Shown piece by piece: positions 17,394-26,644 of a DNA stretch of 64,000 nucleotides. The number at the start of each line of letters is the position of its first letter. Positions within the stretch are counted from its first letter, which is position 1. The position numbers and the translations under genes were made by a program. This stretch comes from Neobacillus terrae. Lineage in GTDB: Bacteria > Bacillota > Bacilli > Bacillales > Cytobacillaceae. The stretch is from contig NZ_JAAOEO010000002.1 in the NCBI RefSeq assembly GCF_011393025.1, positions 310,001 through 374,000 of the forward strand, given 5' to 3'. Below the pieces are notes generated by a model that saw nothing but the letters and a program-made list of their open reading frames with translations, made no database searches and was not told the DNA's origin.

Positions 17394-17756
17394 ATGGCTA
17401 ACAAGATTTTAATCGTAGACGATGCGGCATTTATGAGAATGATGATAAAGGATATTTTAACGAAGAATGGCTTTGAAGTTGTGGGCGAGGCAGCCGATGG
17501 CTCTCAGGCGATTGAGAAATACAAGGAGACACACCCTGACCTTGTAACAATGGATATTACTATGCCAGAAATGGATGGAATTACTGCATTAAAAGAAATT
17601 AAGAAGTTAAATCCAAGCGCTAAAGTGATTATGTGTTCAGCTATGGGCCAACAGGCAATGGTTATTGATGCGATACAGGCAGGAGCAAGAGACTTTATTG
17701 TAAAGCCCTTCCAGGCTGACCGTGTTATAGAAGCGATTTCCAAAGCGCTGGTCTAA
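17394..17756 (+). CDS. cheY: Chemotaxis response regulator CheY
   Basis: 120 residues, a single receiver domain. The acidic pair DD is at residues 9-10 (LIVDDAAFMR), the phosphorylated Asp is D54 (VTMDITMPEMDG), and the Ser of MCSAMG and Lys of FIVKPF complete the active site. CheA phosphorylates it. In Bacillus, CheY-P binding to FliM promotes counter-clockwise rotation. RBS CCGGAGG lies 9 bases before the ATG. It sits between fliY and fliO, as in B. subtilis. Confidence 0.98.
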   Translation: MANKILIVDDAAFMRMMIKDILTKNGFEVVGEAADGSQAIEKYKETHPDLVTMDITMPEMDGITALKEIKKLNPSAKVIMCSAMGQQAMVIDAIQAGARDFIVKPFQADRVIEAISKALV

Positions 17757-17775
17757 TGAAATGAGGGTGCACGCC

Positions 17776-18438
17776 TTGGTTAATTTGGAAAAAGGCATAA
17801 AAATATTGTTACTGGTTTTTATTGCTCTGCTTGGCTCCCAGCATACTGCCTTTGCAGAGCAAATGAATAATAGTGTTAAAGATTGCATTAAACACCCCGA
17901 AAAATGCAAGGATACAGTGGCACCAGTGAAAAATGGCGGGGAACAGAAGGCGAAAGCCCAGGAGGTAGGAGTTACTTTTTGGGATTTTGTTAGAATGATT
18001 TTTGCAACAGCCTTTGTCGTTGCCCTGCTCTATTTTCTTTTAAGGTTTATTAATAAGAAAAGCCGGGTGTACAAACACTCTCAGCTGGTTGAAAACCTGG
18101 GTGGAACCAGTCTTGGCGCGAACCGTTCGGTTCAAATTATCAAAATTGCGAACCAGCTGTTTATAGTCGGTGTGGGCGAAAGCATTCAGCTGTTAAAGGA
18201 AATTGAGGACGAAAATGAGCGAAACCAAATTATCGATGATTATAACAGCAGGATGGACCAGCTTATCCAGCCAAGCGATATTGTGACAAAGATCATTGAA
18301 AGAACCAGAAAACTTCAGTCATCAAACGGAAATGGAGAGTCTTTCTCCGCCGTTCTAAAAACTCAGCTGGACGATATTACCAAGGGAAGAAAGAAAATTT
18401 TCGATAAGCTGGAGAAGAAGGAGTCAGACACGCAATGA
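17776..18438 (+). CDS. fliO: Flagellar export gate assembly protein FliO (FliZ)
   Basis: 220 residues from TTG 17776. GAGGGTG at 17763-17769 supports this start, and the N-terminus then reads as a signal peptide (IKILLLVFIALLG, cut near TAFA). The in-frame ATG at 17761 lies before the ribosome site and lacks one. A second hydrophobic helix near residues 75-95 (MIFATAFVVALLYFLLRFI) is the membrane anchor. The cytoplasmic part has the family's LGANRSVQIIKIANQLFIVGVGE. FliO helps assemble FliP rings. It overlaps fliP by 4 bases. Confidence 0.88.
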   Translation: MVNLEKGIKILLLVFIALLGSQHTAFAEQMNNSVKDCIKHPEKCKDTVAPVKNGGEQKAKAQEVGVTFWDFVRMIFATAFVVALLYFLLRFINKKSRVYKHSQLVENLGGTSLGANRSVQIIKIANQLFIVGVGESIQLLKEIEDENERNQIIDDYNSRMDQLIQPSDIVTKIIERTRKLQSSNGNGESFSAVLKTQLDDITKGRKKIFDKLEKKESDTQ

Positions 18439-19100
18439 ATCAGTTCGTGGATTTTTTTAATACCAGTTCACCTGAGAATGTTTCTACATCCGTTAAACTT
18501 CTCCTGCTATTGACGGTGCTTTCATTGGCTCCCAGCATTTTAATATTAATGACATGTTTTACACGGATCGTCATTGTTCTTTCCTTTGTCAGAACGGCGC
18601 TCGCTACACAGCAAATGCCGCCTAATCAGGTTATTGTCGGATTGTCATTGTTTTTAACTTTTTTTATAATGGCTCCCACTTTTCACGAGGTGAACGACAA
18701 AGCCCTTACACCATTATTTGATAACAAAATCACTTTAAACCAGGCTTACGACAGGGCCGCAATGCCTTTCAAAGACTTTATGAGTGATCATACAAGGCAG
18801 AAAGACCTTTCATTGTTTCTCGAATATTCGAAAGCGAAACAGCCAGAATCGGTAAAGGATATACCGCTCACTGCACTAGTTCCTGCATTTGCAATTAGTG
18901 AAATAAAAACAGCATTCCAGATTGGTTTTATGATTTTTATTCCATTCCTTGTAATAGATATGGTGGTTGCGAGTGTCCTAATGTCGATGGGAATGATGAT
19001 GCTGCCGCCAGTTATGATCTCACTTCCTTTTAAAATATTATTATTCGTTCTGGTCGACGGCTGGTATTTAGTGGTCAAATCCTTACTACAAAGCTTTTAA
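18435..19100 (+). CDS. fliP: Flagellar type III export gate protein FliP
   Basis: 221 residues. FliP is the main subunit of the export pore (FliP5-FliQ4-FliR1). Several membrane helices are visible, together with the signatures APSILILMTCFTRIVIVLSF and LPPVMISLPFKILLFVLVDGW. There is no obvious long cleavable signal, as in other Bacillus FliP. The ATG overlaps the fliO stop. fliQ follows after 14 bases. Confidence 0.97.
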   Translation: MNQFVDFFNTSSPENVSTSVKLLLLLTVLSLAPSILILMTCFTRIVIVLSFVRTALATQQMPPNQVIVGLSLFLTFFIMAPTFHEVNDKALTPLFDNKITLNQAYDRAAMPFKDFMSDHTRQKDLSLFLEYSKAKQPESVKDIPLTALVPAFAISEIKTAFQIGFMIFIPFLVIDMVVASVLMSMGMMMLPPVMISLPFKILLFVLVDGWYLVVKSLLQSF

Positions 19101-19114
19101 GCAGGTGAACAGAA

Positions 19115-19384
19115 ATGAGTCCGGAAACAGTAATATCAATAGCTGAACGTGGAATTTATACCGTTCTGATGGTATGCGGCCCGCTTATGTTAATAGCGCT
19201 TGTGGTAGGCCTGATTATCAGTATTTTTCAAGCAACAACCCAAATACAAGAGCAAACACTTGCCTTTGTTCCAAAAATTATTGCTGTCATGCTGGGAATA
19301 GTATTTTTTGGGCCCTGGATGCTGAGCCATATGCTCTCATATGCGAGTGAAATATTTTCTAATTTAACTAGGTTTGTAGGCTAA
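19115..19384 (+). CDS. fliQ: Flagellar type III export gate protein FliQ
   Basis: 89 residues, the usual size. FliQ has two membrane helices and packs around the FliP/FliR core of the export pore. The signature LMLIALVVGLIISIFQATTQ followed by EQTLAFVPKI is present. RBS GCAGGTGAAC lies before the ATG. It is separated from fliR by 3 bases. Confidence 0.97.
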   Translation: MSPETVISIAERGIYTVLMVCGPLMLIALVVGLIISIFQATTQIQEQTLAFVPKIIAVMLGIVFFGPWMLSHMLSYASEIFSNLTRFVG

Positions 19385-19387
19385 TCA

Positions 19388-20164
19388 ATGAATGAACTAT
19401 ATCCAAATTTGCCAGCATTTTTACTTATTTTTGTTCGTGTAACATCTTTTTTTCTAATGATGCCGCTCTTTTCGTATCGGACTATACCGGCAGCACATAA
19501 GATAGGGATGGGTTTTTTTCTAGCATGGATTATTTTTTATACCATCCACCCACCTGTGTTGGAAGTGAATTTGGTTTATTACCTCCTGATTATCAAAGAA
19601 GCAATGGTTGGCTTATTAATTGGGTTTATGGCCTATATGATTATGTCAGCCATTCAAATTGCCGGAGGCCTCATTGACTTTCAAATGGGATTTGCCATTG
19701 CAAATGTTATTGACCCGCAAACTGGGGCACAAAGCCCTTTGATGGGCCAATATTTATATACTTTTGGACTTCTTCTGTTACTAACAGTAAATGGACATCA
19801 CCTTTTGATTGACGGCATTTATCACAGCTATCGGTTTATTCCGATTGATAAACCATGGCTGCCTCTGGGTGATGCAAATCTTGCCGAATATGTTGTTAAA
19901 TCTTTTAGCACCACATTTATGACAGCCTTTCAAATGTCTATACCGGTTGTTGGCAGCTTGTTTCTTGTTGACATTGCTCTTGGGATTGTTGCAAGAACCG
20001 TACCGCAGCTCAACATTTTCGTTGTGGGAATGCCAGTTAAAACAATCGTTGGCTTTTTAGTTGTTATCGCTGTAATGGGAGCTATGATTGCTGCCGTATC
20101 CAATATGTTTCAATCTATGCTGGTTTCGATGAGGAGCCTCATGGAACTGCTTGGGGGTTCTTAA
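19388..20164 (+). CDS. fliR: Flagellar type III export gate protein FliR
   Basis: 258 residues with about six hydrophobic helices. FliR completes the export gate. Recognisable parts are LIFVRVTSFFLMMPLFSYR, the central GGLIDFQMGFAIANVIDPQT with SPLMGQYLY, and PQLNIFVVGMPVKTIVGF. The stop codon is followed one base later by the flhB start, so the two genes are probably translated together. In some Clostridia the two are fused, but here they are separate. Confidence 0.97.
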   Translation: MNELYPNLPAFLLIFVRVTSFFLMMPLFSYRTIPAAHKIGMGFFLAWIIFYTIHPPVLEVNLVYYLLIIKEAMVGLLIGFMAYMIMSAIQIAGGLIDFQMGFAIANVIDPQTGAQSPLMGQYLYTFGLLLLLTVNGHHLLIDGIYHSYRFIPIDKPWLPLGDANLAEYVVKSFSTTFMTAFQMSIPVVGSLFLVDIALGIVARTVPQLNIFVVGMPVKTIVGFLVVIAVMGAMIAAVSNMFQSMLVSMRSLMELLGGS

Positions 20165-21253
20165 ATGAACTTGTTAAAGCTGAATTTGCAACTTTTTGCA
20201 GGTGAAAAAACAGAAAAAGCCACCCCTAAAAAAAGGCAGGAGGCCAGAAAAAAGGGACAGGCAGCAAAGAGCCAGGATATAAACACTGCAGCGGTTTTAT
20301 TATCGGTTTTTCTATATATGCTCTTTGCAGGAAATAGTTTAAAAAAAGGAATATTTGATTTGTTTAGCCATTCTTTTCAGCAAGATAGTTTGCTAATGGA
20401 TTTGACGGAAAATAATGTACAGGTCCTTCTGGTTGCGACCCTAAAAGCGATGGCTTTGTATCTTGGACCAATCTTGCTTGTTGCGCTTTTAGCAGGTGTT
20501 GCTGCTAATTATGCTCAGGTTGGGATTATTTTTTCATCAGAAGCGATTCAGCCAAAGTTTGAAAAAATCAATCCTATTAGCGGTTTTAAAAGAATCTTTT
20601 CACTTCGAGCAATTATTGAATTAATTAAATCGATTCTAAAAATAGGATTTGTTGGGGCTGTTACTTTTTCTGTTTTATGGACGAAAATGGATCAGATACT
20701 GGCACTTTCTCAGAAACCAGTTGGGGCTGCTTTCGCTCTTATTGGGGGACTGACGGTGGACATGGGATTATATGCCTCTGGAGCGCTGCTGTTTTTGGCT
20801 CTATTGGATTTTCTCTATCAAAAATATGATTACGAAAAAAATATCCGAATGTCCAAGCAGGATATTAAGGATGAATATAAAAGTGCCGAGGGTGATCCGC
20901 TAATCAAATCAAAAATAAAACAAAGGCAAAGAGAAATGGCGATGAGGAGAATGATGCAGGAAATCCCTAAGGCAGATGTTGTCATCACGAATCCTACCCA
21001 CTTTGCCATTGTCATTCAATATGATGAAGCTAATAGGGATGCACCCGTTGTCGTAGCAAAGGGCGTCGATTTTGTTGCTCAAAAGATTAAAATGATCGCT
21101 AAAGAACATGATGTGACTATGGTAGAAAACCGGCCCCTCGCAAGAGCACTTTACAGCCAGACCGAAATAGGGGATTCCATACCGGAAGAGTTCTTCAAGG
21201 CAGTTGCAGAAATTCTGGCTTATGTATATAGAATTAAAAATAAAGTTGAATAA
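20165..21253 (+). CDS. flhB: Flagellar export switch protein FlhB
   Basis: 362 residues. FlhB selects export substrates. Four membrane helices (about 30-215) are followed by the cytoplasmic domain with the self-cleaving NPTH motif near residues 276-279 (VVITNPTHFAIV). Cleavage between Asn and Pro switches specificity together with FliK. The N-terminus has EKTEKATPKKRQEARKKGQ, typical of the family. It starts directly after the fliR stop. A short repeat separates it from flhA. Confidence 0.98.
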   Translation: MNLLKLNLQLFAGEKTEKATPKKRQEARKKGQAAKSQDINTAAVLLSVFLYMLFAGNSLKKGIFDLFSHSFQQDSLLMDLTENNVQVLLVATLKAMALYLGPILLVALLAGVAANYAQVGIIFSSEAIQPKFEKINPISGFKRIFSLRAIIELIKSILKIGFVGAVTFSVLWTKMDQILALSQKPVGAAFALIGGLTVDMGLYASGALLFLALLDFLYQKYDYEKNIRMSKQDIKDEYKSAEGDPLIKSKIKQRQREMAMRRMMQEIPKADVVITNPTHFAIVIQYDEANRDAPVVVAKGVDFVAQKIKMIAKEHDVTMVENRPLARALYSQTEIGDSIPEEFFKAVAEILAYVYRIKNKVE

Positions 21254-21392
21254 AAAGCCCGAGACGCCCGTTTAGCGCGGCACCAAGTATCACTCAGCGG
21301 TCATATTTCTGCAGGATGCTGAAAGAAGCTTTTCAATGATGAAAACTTACTGGACGCCGAGGCTTGATTCAATTAAGCAAGAAAATGAATTT
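21254..21392. repeat. R1 repeat, internally deleted copy, between flhB and flhA
   Basis: The flhB-flhA gap (207 bases) begins with AAAAGCCCGAGACGCCCGTT, then jumps to CACCAAGTATCAC, GCGGTCATA and AAAGAAGCTTTTCA. These match the two ends of the longer copy at 34720-34992 while its central 140 bases are missing. The orientation is the same as that copy. No gene is seen. The flhA ribosome site (AAGGAGAG) lies downstream, so the operon can be read through. Confidence 0.7.
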
Positions 21393-21460
21393 ATACTAAT
21401 CTAGGTAGAAAAATTGATTTCGCCATGTTCAAATAGTGGGGAATTAAGGAGAGAAATACT

Positions 21461-23497
21461 ATGTCAGGCAGAGACTTATCAGTATTGTTAAGTGTGATCT
21501 TAATAATTGCTATGTTGATCATCCCATTTCCAACTTGGATCCTTAGCATACTGATTATTTTAAATATATCCCTGGCTCTGCTCGTTTTGCTTATTTCGAT
21601 GAACATGACAGAACCGCTCCAATTTTCCGTTTTCCCTTCATTACTCTTATTGCTGACGTTGTTTCGTCTTGCACTAAATGTGTCGACAACCCGTGCCATC
21701 CTGACTCACGGTGACGCGGGGGATGTAGTTGAAACCTTCGGAACATTCGTAGTTGGCGGAAACGTTGTTGTTGGACTTGTCCTATTTCTTATATTAATCA
21801 TCATACAGTTTATTGTTATCACAAAGGGTGCGGAACGTGTTTCTGAAGTTGCAGCACGTTTTACTCTGGATGCCATGCCAGGAAAGCAGATGAGTATCGA
21901 TGCTGATCTGAATGCAGGTATGATATCGGAACAGCAGGCAAGAGAGCGCCGTGAAAAAGTATCAAGAGAAGCAGATTTTTACGGAGCAATGGATGGTGCG
22001 AGTAAATTCGTAAAAGGAGATGCGATAGCGGCCATTATTATAGTGCTGATCAACTTAATTGTCGGCATGATTATCGGGATACTCCAGCAGGGGATGTCTG
22101 CAGCAGATGCGGCACAGCATTTCTCTCTGATGTCCGTTGGTGACGGTATTGTCAGCCAGGTGCCAGCACTTTTGATTTCGACTGCCACTGGTATTGTCGT
22201 TACCCGTGCTGCTTCGGATGGTAATTTGGGTAAAGACATTACATCTCAGCTCCTCGCATACCCTTACATGCTTTATATTGCAGGAGCAACCATTTTCTGT
22301 CTTGGCCTTTTTACACCGATTAATGACTTTCTTACCATTCCGGTTGCCGGTTTGCTTGCAGTTGGAGGCTATATGTTCTCTCGAGCACCCAAAACAGATA
22401 CGGTACAGCTCCAGGAAATGGAAGAGGAAATCGAGACTGACGAAATGAAGAGCCCTGAAAGCGTAGTTAATCTACTGAATGTCGATCCAATCGAATTTGA
22501 GTTTGGATATGGGCTAATTCCTTTGGCGGATGCGAACCAGGGCGGAGACTTGCTAGACAGGATTGTCATGATTCGCCGGCAGCTCGCTATTGAATTGGGA
22601 TTGGTCATTCCAGTTGTTCGGATTCGCGATAATATTCAGCTGCAGCCAAATGAGTATCGATTAAAGATTAAGGGAAATGAAATGGCAAGAGGCGAGCTTT
22701 TGCTAGACCACTATCTCGCGATGAGCCCTGGGATAGAAGATGATTCAATAGAAGGTATAGATACAATTGAGCCTTCCTTTGGTCTTCCTGCTAAATGGAT
22801 ACCTGAAGAAATGAAGGAACAGGCAGAAATTTTCGGTTACACAGTGGTGGATCCGCCTTCGGTTGTCTCGACGCATATTACAGAGACGATTAAAACATAT
22901 GCAAGTGATCTGCTTGGAAGACAGGAAACAAAACAGCTGATCGATCATCTGAAAGAATCGTATCCAATTCTTGTAGAAGAGGTCACTCCAAATCCGTTAT
23001 CTGTAGGTGAGGTCCAAAAGGTTCTGGCAAAACTTCTAAGAGAAAATGTTTCCATTCGGAACCTGCCTGTTATTTTTGAAACACTGGCCGACTTCGGAAA
23101 GGTAACATCTGATACAGATATACTTGCGGAATATGTCCGGCAGTCGCTTGCCAGGCAGATAACCAATCAATATTCCATTCAGGGGGACACATTAAGAGTA
23201 ATAACCCTTTCAGGAAAAATAGAAAAAGCTATTGCCGATGCAATCCAGCAAACAGAACATGGCAACTATTTATCATTAGATCCTTCACTTTCGCAGGCCA
23301 TTTTGGAATCAATTGCTTCGCAGGCAGAACAGCTTTCGCTAATGGAACAGACACCCATTGTTCTTTGTTCGCCGGCGGTAAGAATGTACGTTAGACAAAT
23401 GACAGAAAGATATTTTCCAAAAATGCCTATACTGTCCTACAATGAATTGGAAGCAAATGTGGAGGTACAAAGCGTTGGGGTGGTGAACATCGATTGA
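21461..23497 (+). CDS. flhA: Flagellar export gate protein FlhA
   Basis: 678 residues. FlhA is the largest part of the export gate and forms a nonameric cytoplasmic ring that docks chaperone-substrate complexes and is energised by the proton gradient. About eight membrane helices occupy residues 1-310. The highly conserved loop FVKGDAIAAIIIVLINLIVG and PGKQMSIDADLNAGMI are intact. The cytoplasmic domain covers about 330-678. RBS AAGGAGAGA precedes the ATG. The stop overlaps the flhF start (TTGA). Confidence 0.98.
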   Translation: MSGRDLSVLLSVILIIAMLIIPFPTWILSILIILNISLALLVLLISMNMTEPLQFSVFPSLLLLLTLFRLALNVSTTRAILTHGDAGDVVETFGTFVVGGNVVVGLVLFLILIIIQFIVITKGAERVSEVAARFTLDAMPGKQMSIDADLNAGMISEQQARERREKVSREADFYGAMDGASKFVKGDAIAAIIIVLINLIVGMIIGILQQGMSAADAAQHFSLMSVGDGIVSQVPALLISTATGIVVTRAASDGNLGKDITSQLLAYPYMLYIAGATIFCLGLFTPINDFLTIPVAGLLAVGGYMFSRAPKTDTVQLQEMEEEIETDEMKSPESVVNLLNVDPIEFEFGYGLIPLADANQGGDLLDRIVMIRRQLAIELGLVIPVVRIRDNIQLQPNEYRLKIKGNEMARGELLLDHYLAMSPGIEDDSIEGIDTIEPSFGLPAKWIPEEMKEQAEIFGYTVVDPPSVVSTHITETIKTYASDLLGRQETKQLIDHLKESYPILVEEVTPNPLSVGEVQKVLAKLLRENVSIRNLPVIFETLADFGKVTSDTDILAEYVRQSLARQITNQYSIQGDTLRVITLSGKIEKAIADAIQQTEHGNYLSLDPSLSQAILESIASQAEQLSLMEQTPIVLCSPAVRMYVRQMTERYFPKMPILSYNELEANVEVQSVGVVNID

Positions 23498-24654
23498 AGG
23501 TAAATAAATTTATGGCTCCCTCGATGCCCGAAGCAATGAAGCTTGTAAGGGCCGAACTAGGAAATGATGCCGTTATCCTAAATTCCAGAGTAGTCGAAAG
23601 CGGAGGTTTTTTAGGCTTTTTTCGAAAGAAAAACTTTGAAGTGATAGCTGCTGTTGACCCTGCCCCTAAGCAGAAATCTAAACCATTAATAAAAGAAAAG
23701 ACAAAACCAGTCCATGAGACGTTAAAAAAAGCAGGAAACAAAGAAGAGGAGTTAGTAACCCATTCTAAATCAGATTCCGATCTGATTAAAGAAATCAATG
23801 GCCTTAAGGATATGATAAGAAAAGAATTGGGCAATCCAGACAGGCTTAGGCCAGTTTACCCTGAACCCATTAATCATATCCAGCAACTAATGGAAGAACA
23901 GGAAGTAGCCAGAGACCTTCAGGAACATTTTATTTCTGCTTTATTGGAAAGATGGTACCGAAATGGACAAGAAGGCCATGAAAAGAAGGTAACATTCTGG
24001 TTTCGTGAAGAGCTCGATGAATATCTGCGAAATTGCCAGTTTGGCGGCATTTCCTTTACTAAAAAATTCGTTAATGTAGTTGGTCCTACCGGTGTAGGAA
24101 AAACAACAACATTAGCGAAGATGGCAGCAGATTGTGTCATTAAATATAAAAAGAAGGTAGCCTTTATCACAACAGATACCTATAGAATCGCAGCCATCGA
24201 CCAGCTAAAAACATATGCTAAAATCCTGGATGTTCCTATTGAGGTATGTTACAACATGGATGATTTTCAGGAAGCCTCCAGAAAGTTTGAAAGCTTTGAT
24301 GTTATTTTGGTTGATACAGCTGGCCGTAATTTCAGGAATCCGCAATATGTAAAGGATTTGCAGAAAATTATCGATTTTGACCAGGAAATGGAAACTTTTC
24401 TCGTACTGTCTCTTGCTGCAAAACAGAAGGACATGGAGGAAATATATAAACAGTTTTCTGCTATCAAGATTAATAGCTTAGTTTTTACCAAAGCAGATGA
24501 AACTTCTATTTATGGTTCTATGATCAATATGATGCATGCAAATAAGGTGGGGGTCTCCTATATAACAAATGGACAAAATGTGCCAGATGATATGATAGCA
24601 GCCAGCCCGGAACCCATTATTAATCTTTTGCTAGGGGTCGAACGCCATGAATGA
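23494..24654 (+). CDS. flhF: SRP-type GTPase FlhF
   Basis: 386 residues from TTG 23494 (MKVNKFMAPSMPEAM), with GGGGTGGTG upstream. The start overlaps the flhA stop. FlhF is the third SRP-family GTPase and directs placement of new flagella at the membrane. A B domain (about 1-120) precedes the NG domain. Visible motifs are the P-loop [30 protein letters not shown], the DTAGRN G3 motif and TKADET (G4). FlhG encoded next stimulates its GTPase. Confidence 0.97.
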   Translation: MKVNKFMAPSMPEAMKLVRAELGNDAVILNSRVVESGGFLGFFRKKNFEVIAAVDPAPKQKSKPLIKEKTKPVHETLKKAGNKEEELVTHSKSDSDLIKEINGLKDMIRKELGNPDRLRPVYPEPINHIQQLMEEQEVARDLQEHFISALLERWYRNGQEGHEKKVTFWFREELDEYLRNCQFGGISFTKKFVNVVGPTGVGKTTTLAKMAADCVIKYKKKVAFITTDTYRIAAIDQLKTYAKILDVPIEVCYNMDDFQEASRKFESFDVILVDTAGRNFRNPQYVKDLQKIIDFDQEMETFLVLSLAAKQKDMEEIYKQFSAIKINSLVFTKADETSIYGSMINMMHANKVGVSYITNGQNVPDDMIAASPEPIINLLLGVERHE

Positions 24655-25513
24655 CCAGGCAGAAAGCTTGCGTTTGAAACTGACAAAAATGGCAGAGGGC
24701 TCGGGAACAAAAGCAATTGCAGTGGTTAGCGGAAAGGGAGGGGTAGGGAAATCCAATTTTTCGCTAAATTTTTCCTTATCCCTAGTTAAAAGCGGGTCTT
24801 CCGTTCTCCTGCTAGATATGGATATTGGAATGGGGAATATTGACATATTAATGGGGAGATCATCAGGTAAAACGATTGTTGATTTTCTCCAGGGGTCATC
24901 GTCCTTAAAAGATGTTGTCCTGACTGGTTTCGGCGGTATTGACTATATTGCCGGAGGATCTGGGCTTTCACAGCTTGTGAGGATGGAGGAAGACCAGGTA
25001 AATTTCCTTATCCAAGAACTTGAGGCTCTGCTTGGGAAATACGAATACGTGATATTTGATATGGGTGCAGGCATAAATGAGGAGTCGTTAAGGTTCCTGC
25101 TATCAGCAGATGAAATTTTTGTTGTTACTACCCCGGAGCCAACATCAATTATGGATGCATACGCGACAATGAAATTTTTATACCTGGCAAATCCAGAACT
25201 TCCTTTTTTCCTAATCGCGAACAAGTCTCCTTCCCCAAGAGAAGGCGAGGAAACATTAAAAAGATTAAGTAATGTTCTTAAAAAGTTTTTAAGCATTGAA
25301 CCAATCAAGCTAGGGATAATACCGGAGGACCGTTCTATTCAGCAGGCGGTCAGCAGACAGATTCCTTTTCTTGAATTAAATCCTAAATCGTCAGCTTCAA
25401 AAGCACTGACTGATTTGGCAGAACGTTATAAACAAAACAAATTGAAGGATACCCAACAGGTTACCTCTCTCCCTTTTGTTTCAAAGTTAAAGAAGTTTCT
25501 CTTTGAAAGGTAG
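24647..25513 (+). CDS. flhG: MinD-like ATPase FlhG (YlxH)
   Basis: 288 residues. FlhG controls flagellar number and pattern with FlhF. The ParA/MinD deviant Walker A VVSGKGGVGKSNF, LLDMDIGMGNIDILMG and the Walker B-like YVIFDMGAG are present. The N-terminus carries the short FlhF-activating segment (NDQAESLRLKLTKM), with a DQAxxLR-type motif. The C-terminal VSKLKKFLFER resembles a membrane-targeting amphipathic helix. It overlaps the end of flhF by 8 bases. Confidence 0.96.
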   Translation: MNDQAESLRLKLTKMAEGSGTKAIAVVSGKGGVGKSNFSLNFSLSLVKSGSSVLLLDMDIGMGNIDILMGRSSGKTIVDFLQGSSSLKDVVLTGFGGIDYIAGGSGLSQLVRMEEDQVNFLIQELEALLGKYEYVIFDMGAGINEESLRFLLSADEIFVVTTPEPTSIMDAYATMKFLYLANPELPFFLIANKSPSPREGEETLKRLSNVLKKFLSIEPIKLGIIPEDRSIQQAVSRQIPFLELNPKSSASKALTDLAERYKQNKLKDTQQVTSLPFVSKLKKFLFER

Positions 25514-25523
25514 GAGCATAAGC

Positions 25524-26624
25524 ATGCAAAAAATCAGGACTCTCATCGTAGATGATTCAGCATTCATGCGTAAGCTGATAAAGGATATTCTCTCCGCTTC
25601 GCCAAGAATAGAAATTCTCGGAACAGCACGAAATGGGGAGGAAGCACTTAAAAAGATTGAAGAAGGACGTCCTGATGTGGTCACGATGGATGTGGAAATG
25701 CCAGTTTTAAACGGCATGGATGCATTGAAAATAATCATGAACGAAGCCCCGGTCCCGGTTGTAATGCTGTCAAGCACTACGAAAGAGGGAGCGGAGAATA
25801 CCTTAAAGGCTATACAGTATGGTGCTGCGGATTTTGTAGCCAAGCCTTCCGGTTCTATATCTCTTGATTTAGAAAAGATTGGCCAGGAGCTGATTCAAAA
25901 GGTCTTATCCGCAAGTAAAGTAAATATAAAAAATTTAACCAGACCACAAACTATTACAAAAAAAGCACACCAGCAAACTAAGGGTTATAGTAAAATAGAC
26001 CCAGATAAAGAAATTTTAATAGAAGAACAAACAGCCTCGGACTGGGAGATATCTTCTAAGAAATTAGTTTGTATAGGTACTTCAACCGGCGGTCCAAGGG
26101 CTTTGCAAAATGTTCTTACCAAATTACCGGCGGGAATTAAAGCTCCCATTTTAATTGTCCAGCATATGCCGCCAGGCTTTACAAAGTCACTGGCCGACAG
26201 ACTCAACTCAATATGCCATATCACTGTCAAGGAAGCCGAGGATGGTGAAGCCTTGAAGGAAGGAATTGCCTATATTGCACCAGGAGGTTCCCATTTAAAA
26301 GTCAGCTCGGGAACAAAAGGTCCAGTTATTAAGCTTGACCTCTCAGCTCCTGAAAATGGCCATAGGCCTTCAGTGGATATCATGTTTGAATCAGCTGCGG
26401 ACCTTAGTGGTTTTTCGAAAATCACTGTGATTATGACAGGAATGGGTGCTGATGGAACAAATGGGTTAATTGCAATGAAAAAAAAGGGACCAGTAATGGC
26501 AATTGCAGAATCGGAAGAAACATCAGTTGTTTTTGGGATGCCAAAAGCAGCAATAGCGACAAAGCTTGTAGATGAAGTCCAAAACTTAGACTGTATCGCA
26601 AATACTATTATGAAATATATTTAA
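25524..26624 (+). CDS. cheB: Chemotaxis methylesterase/deamidase CheB
   Basis: 366 residues from ATG 25524, with GGTAGGAGC upstream. A TTG at 25503 inside flhG is rejected. CheB removes methyl groups from chemoreceptor glutamates and deamidates glutamines. The receiver domain (1-120) has DD near residue 10, D56 (VTMDVEMPVLNG) and K in VAKPSG. The C-terminal esterase shows the catalytic Ser in GTSTGGPRAL, His in QHMPPGFT and Asp in MTGMGADGT. CheA phosphorylates it, which activates it. Confidence 0.97.
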   Translation: MQKIRTLIVDDSAFMRKLIKDILSASPRIEILGTARNGEEALKKIEEGRPDVVTMDVEMPVLNGMDALKIIMNEAPVPVVMLSSTTKEGAENTLKAIQYGAADFVAKPSGSISLDLEKIGQELIQKVLSASKVNIKNLTRPQTITKKAHQQTKGYSKIDPDKEILIEEQTASDWEISSKKLVCIGTSTGGPRALQNVLTKLPAGIKAPILIVQHMPPGFTKSLADRLNSICHITVKEAEDGEALKEGIAYIAPGGSHLKVSSGTKGPVIKLDLSAPENGHRPSVDIMFESAADLSGFSKITVIMTGMGADGTNGLIAMKKKGPVMAIAESEETSVVFGMPKAAIATKLVDEVQNLDCIANTIMKYI

Positions 26625-26644
26625 AGGCTAAGGGGTGAAGTTAT